Shown piece by piece: positions 7,822 to 8,539 of a stretch of DNA of 8,539 bases (positions are counted from its first letter, which is position 1; the number at the start of each line of letters is the position of its first letter). The notes under the pieces are model-generated. The model worked only from the letters and a program-made list of their open reading frames with translations, had not been told where the DNA came from and ran no database searches. A program made the position numbers and the translations under genes. The DNA comes from Pseudomonadota bacterium (GTDB lineage Bacteria; Pseudomonadota; Gammaproteobacteria; Steroidobacterales; Woeseiaceae): the NCBI GenBank assembly GCA_022360335.1, contig JAKSCZ010000076.1, forward strand, positions 1 to 8,539, in the 5' to 3' direction.

Positions 7822-8539
7822 TCAGAGCAACAGGTCGAGGTAGGCGTCCCGTATGCTGTCGCCCCACAGCATCGCGACCCACCCGGCCGCCGCGAGGTAC
7901 GGCCCGAACGGGATCGGGGTACTGCGTTGGTGATTGCGGAAGGCCATCAGGGCGAGCCCGACGAGTGCGCCGGCGACGGCGGACATCAGGACGATCGCGG
8001 GCAGTTGCTGCCAGCCGAGCCAGGCGCCGAGTGCGGCCAGCAGCTTGAAGTCGCCGTAGCCCATGCCGTCCTTGCCGGTGACGAGCCTGAACAGCTGGAA
8101 CACGGTCCAGAGGCTGAGATAGCCTGCCATCGCGCCGACGATCGCGTCCCCCGGCGCGATGAACAGCGTGTCGGCCCCGGCGAGCGGATGGAACAGACTC
8201 ATCGCCAGGCCGATCCACATCAGCGGCAGCACGATCGAGTCGGGGATCAGCTGGGTGTCGGCATCGATCGCGGCGACAGGGACGAGCGCGAGCGTCATGA
8301 CGATGGCCATGAGCGCCTCCCATCCTGCGCCGAATCGCCAGGCGCAAGTCGCGGCCAGTACCGCGGTCGTCATCTCCACGACGGGATAGCGCGCCGGGAT
8401 CGAATCCTTGCAGCCGGCGCAGCGGCCGCCGAGAATCAGGTAACTGACGACCGGGATGTTCTGCCAGGCCTTGATCGCGGTGCCGCAGGACGGACACCGG
8501 GAACGCGGCACGACGAGGTCGAAGCGCCCCTCGGGAAGC
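7822..8539 (-). CDS. pilD: Type IV prepilin peptidase / N-methyltransferase PilD, 5' end cut by the window
   Basis: PilD is an inner-membrane aspartic peptidase (family A24) that cleaves the leader of type IV prepilins and type II secretion pseudopilins and methylates the new N-terminus. The frame is open to the window edge; 238 residues are visible. Comparison with Pseudomonas PilD suggests that about 57 are missing. The GTG at 8511 is internal, not a start. The visible part shows the tetracysteine zinc motif (CPSCG at 15-19 and CAGC at 40-43, with the same internal spacing as Pseudomonas PilD). It also has the first catalytic Asp in AAIDADTQLIPD (Asp92), the second in GMGYGDFK (Asp163), and several hydrophobic membrane helices between and after them. 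The N-methylation domain is therefore present. coaE follows with no gap. pilB and pilC would be expected beyond the window edge but cannot be seen. Confidence 0.95.
   Translation of the reverse strand, partial: LPEGRFDLVVPRSRCPSCGTAIKAWQNIPVVSYLILGGRCAGCKDSIPARYPVVEMTTAVLAATCAWRFGAGWEALMAIVMTLALVPVAAIDADTQLIPDSIVLPLMWIGLAMSLFHPLAGADTLFIAPGDAIVGAMAGYLSLWTVFQLFRLVTGKDGMGYGDFKLLAALGAWLGWQQLPAIVLMSAVAGALVGLALMAFRNHQRSTPIPFGPYLAAAGWVAMLWGDSIRDAYLDLLL

Noticed and set aside
7595..8497. Minus-strand frame of 300 codons crossing pilD and coaE
   Set aside because: It overlaps two clear genes in another frame and its product is a run of Arg and Asp with no family likeness.

Overview
This window is GC-rich chromosomal DNA from a gammaproteobacterium. 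Three things point there: the syntenic block M23 peptidase - secA - mutT followed by zapD, coaE and pilD; ZapD, a division protein typical of gamma- and betaproteobacteria; and REP-like intergenic palindromes of the kind common in pseudomonads and xanthomonads. I cannot name a genus. Everything looks like core chromosome, with one less conserved gene in the middle and one repeat-filled gap. No tRNA, rRNA, CRISPR array, insertion sequence or prophage gene is visible, and no stretch over 300 bases lacks a gene.

Layout. Plus strand: the 3' part of an M23-fold peptidase-like gene (1-750), a 142-base gap with a likely promoter, secA from a TTG start (893-3760), and mutT 13 bases later (3774-4202). 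The end of mutT runs into a near-perfect 83-base palindrome (4150-4232), which is followed by a second, unrelated REP cluster (4247-4334). Minus strand: zapD (5131-4331), whose stop codon lies in the last REP copy. Upstream of zapD, and divergent from it, is a plus-strand gene (5262-7244) for a polytopic membrane protein with a TPR-like C-terminus. It resembles GT-C glycosyltransferases of the TMTC/PMT type. It converges on, and overlaps by 56 bases, a minus-strand coaE (7821-7189). coaE directly follows pilD (from beyond 8539 to 7822), with the pilD stop adjoining the coaE start.

How the genes fit together. SecA drives Sec export. MutT cleans the nucleotide pool. ZapD bundles FtsZ. CoaE finishes coenzyme A synthesis. 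PilD processes type IV prepilins and pseudopilins. In E. coli the corresponding order is secA-mutT-yacG-zapD-coaE. Here yacG is missing from its slot, which holds only repeats, and a membrane glycosyltransferase-like gene sits between zapD and coaE in opposite orientation.

No clearly new defence or mobile system is present. The points most worth a second look are the double-family repeat cluster that has supplied the C-terminus of MutT, an acidic insertion of about 44 residues in the preprotein-binding domain of SecA, the GT-C/TPR gene beside pilD, and an altered active-site motif in the M23 protein.
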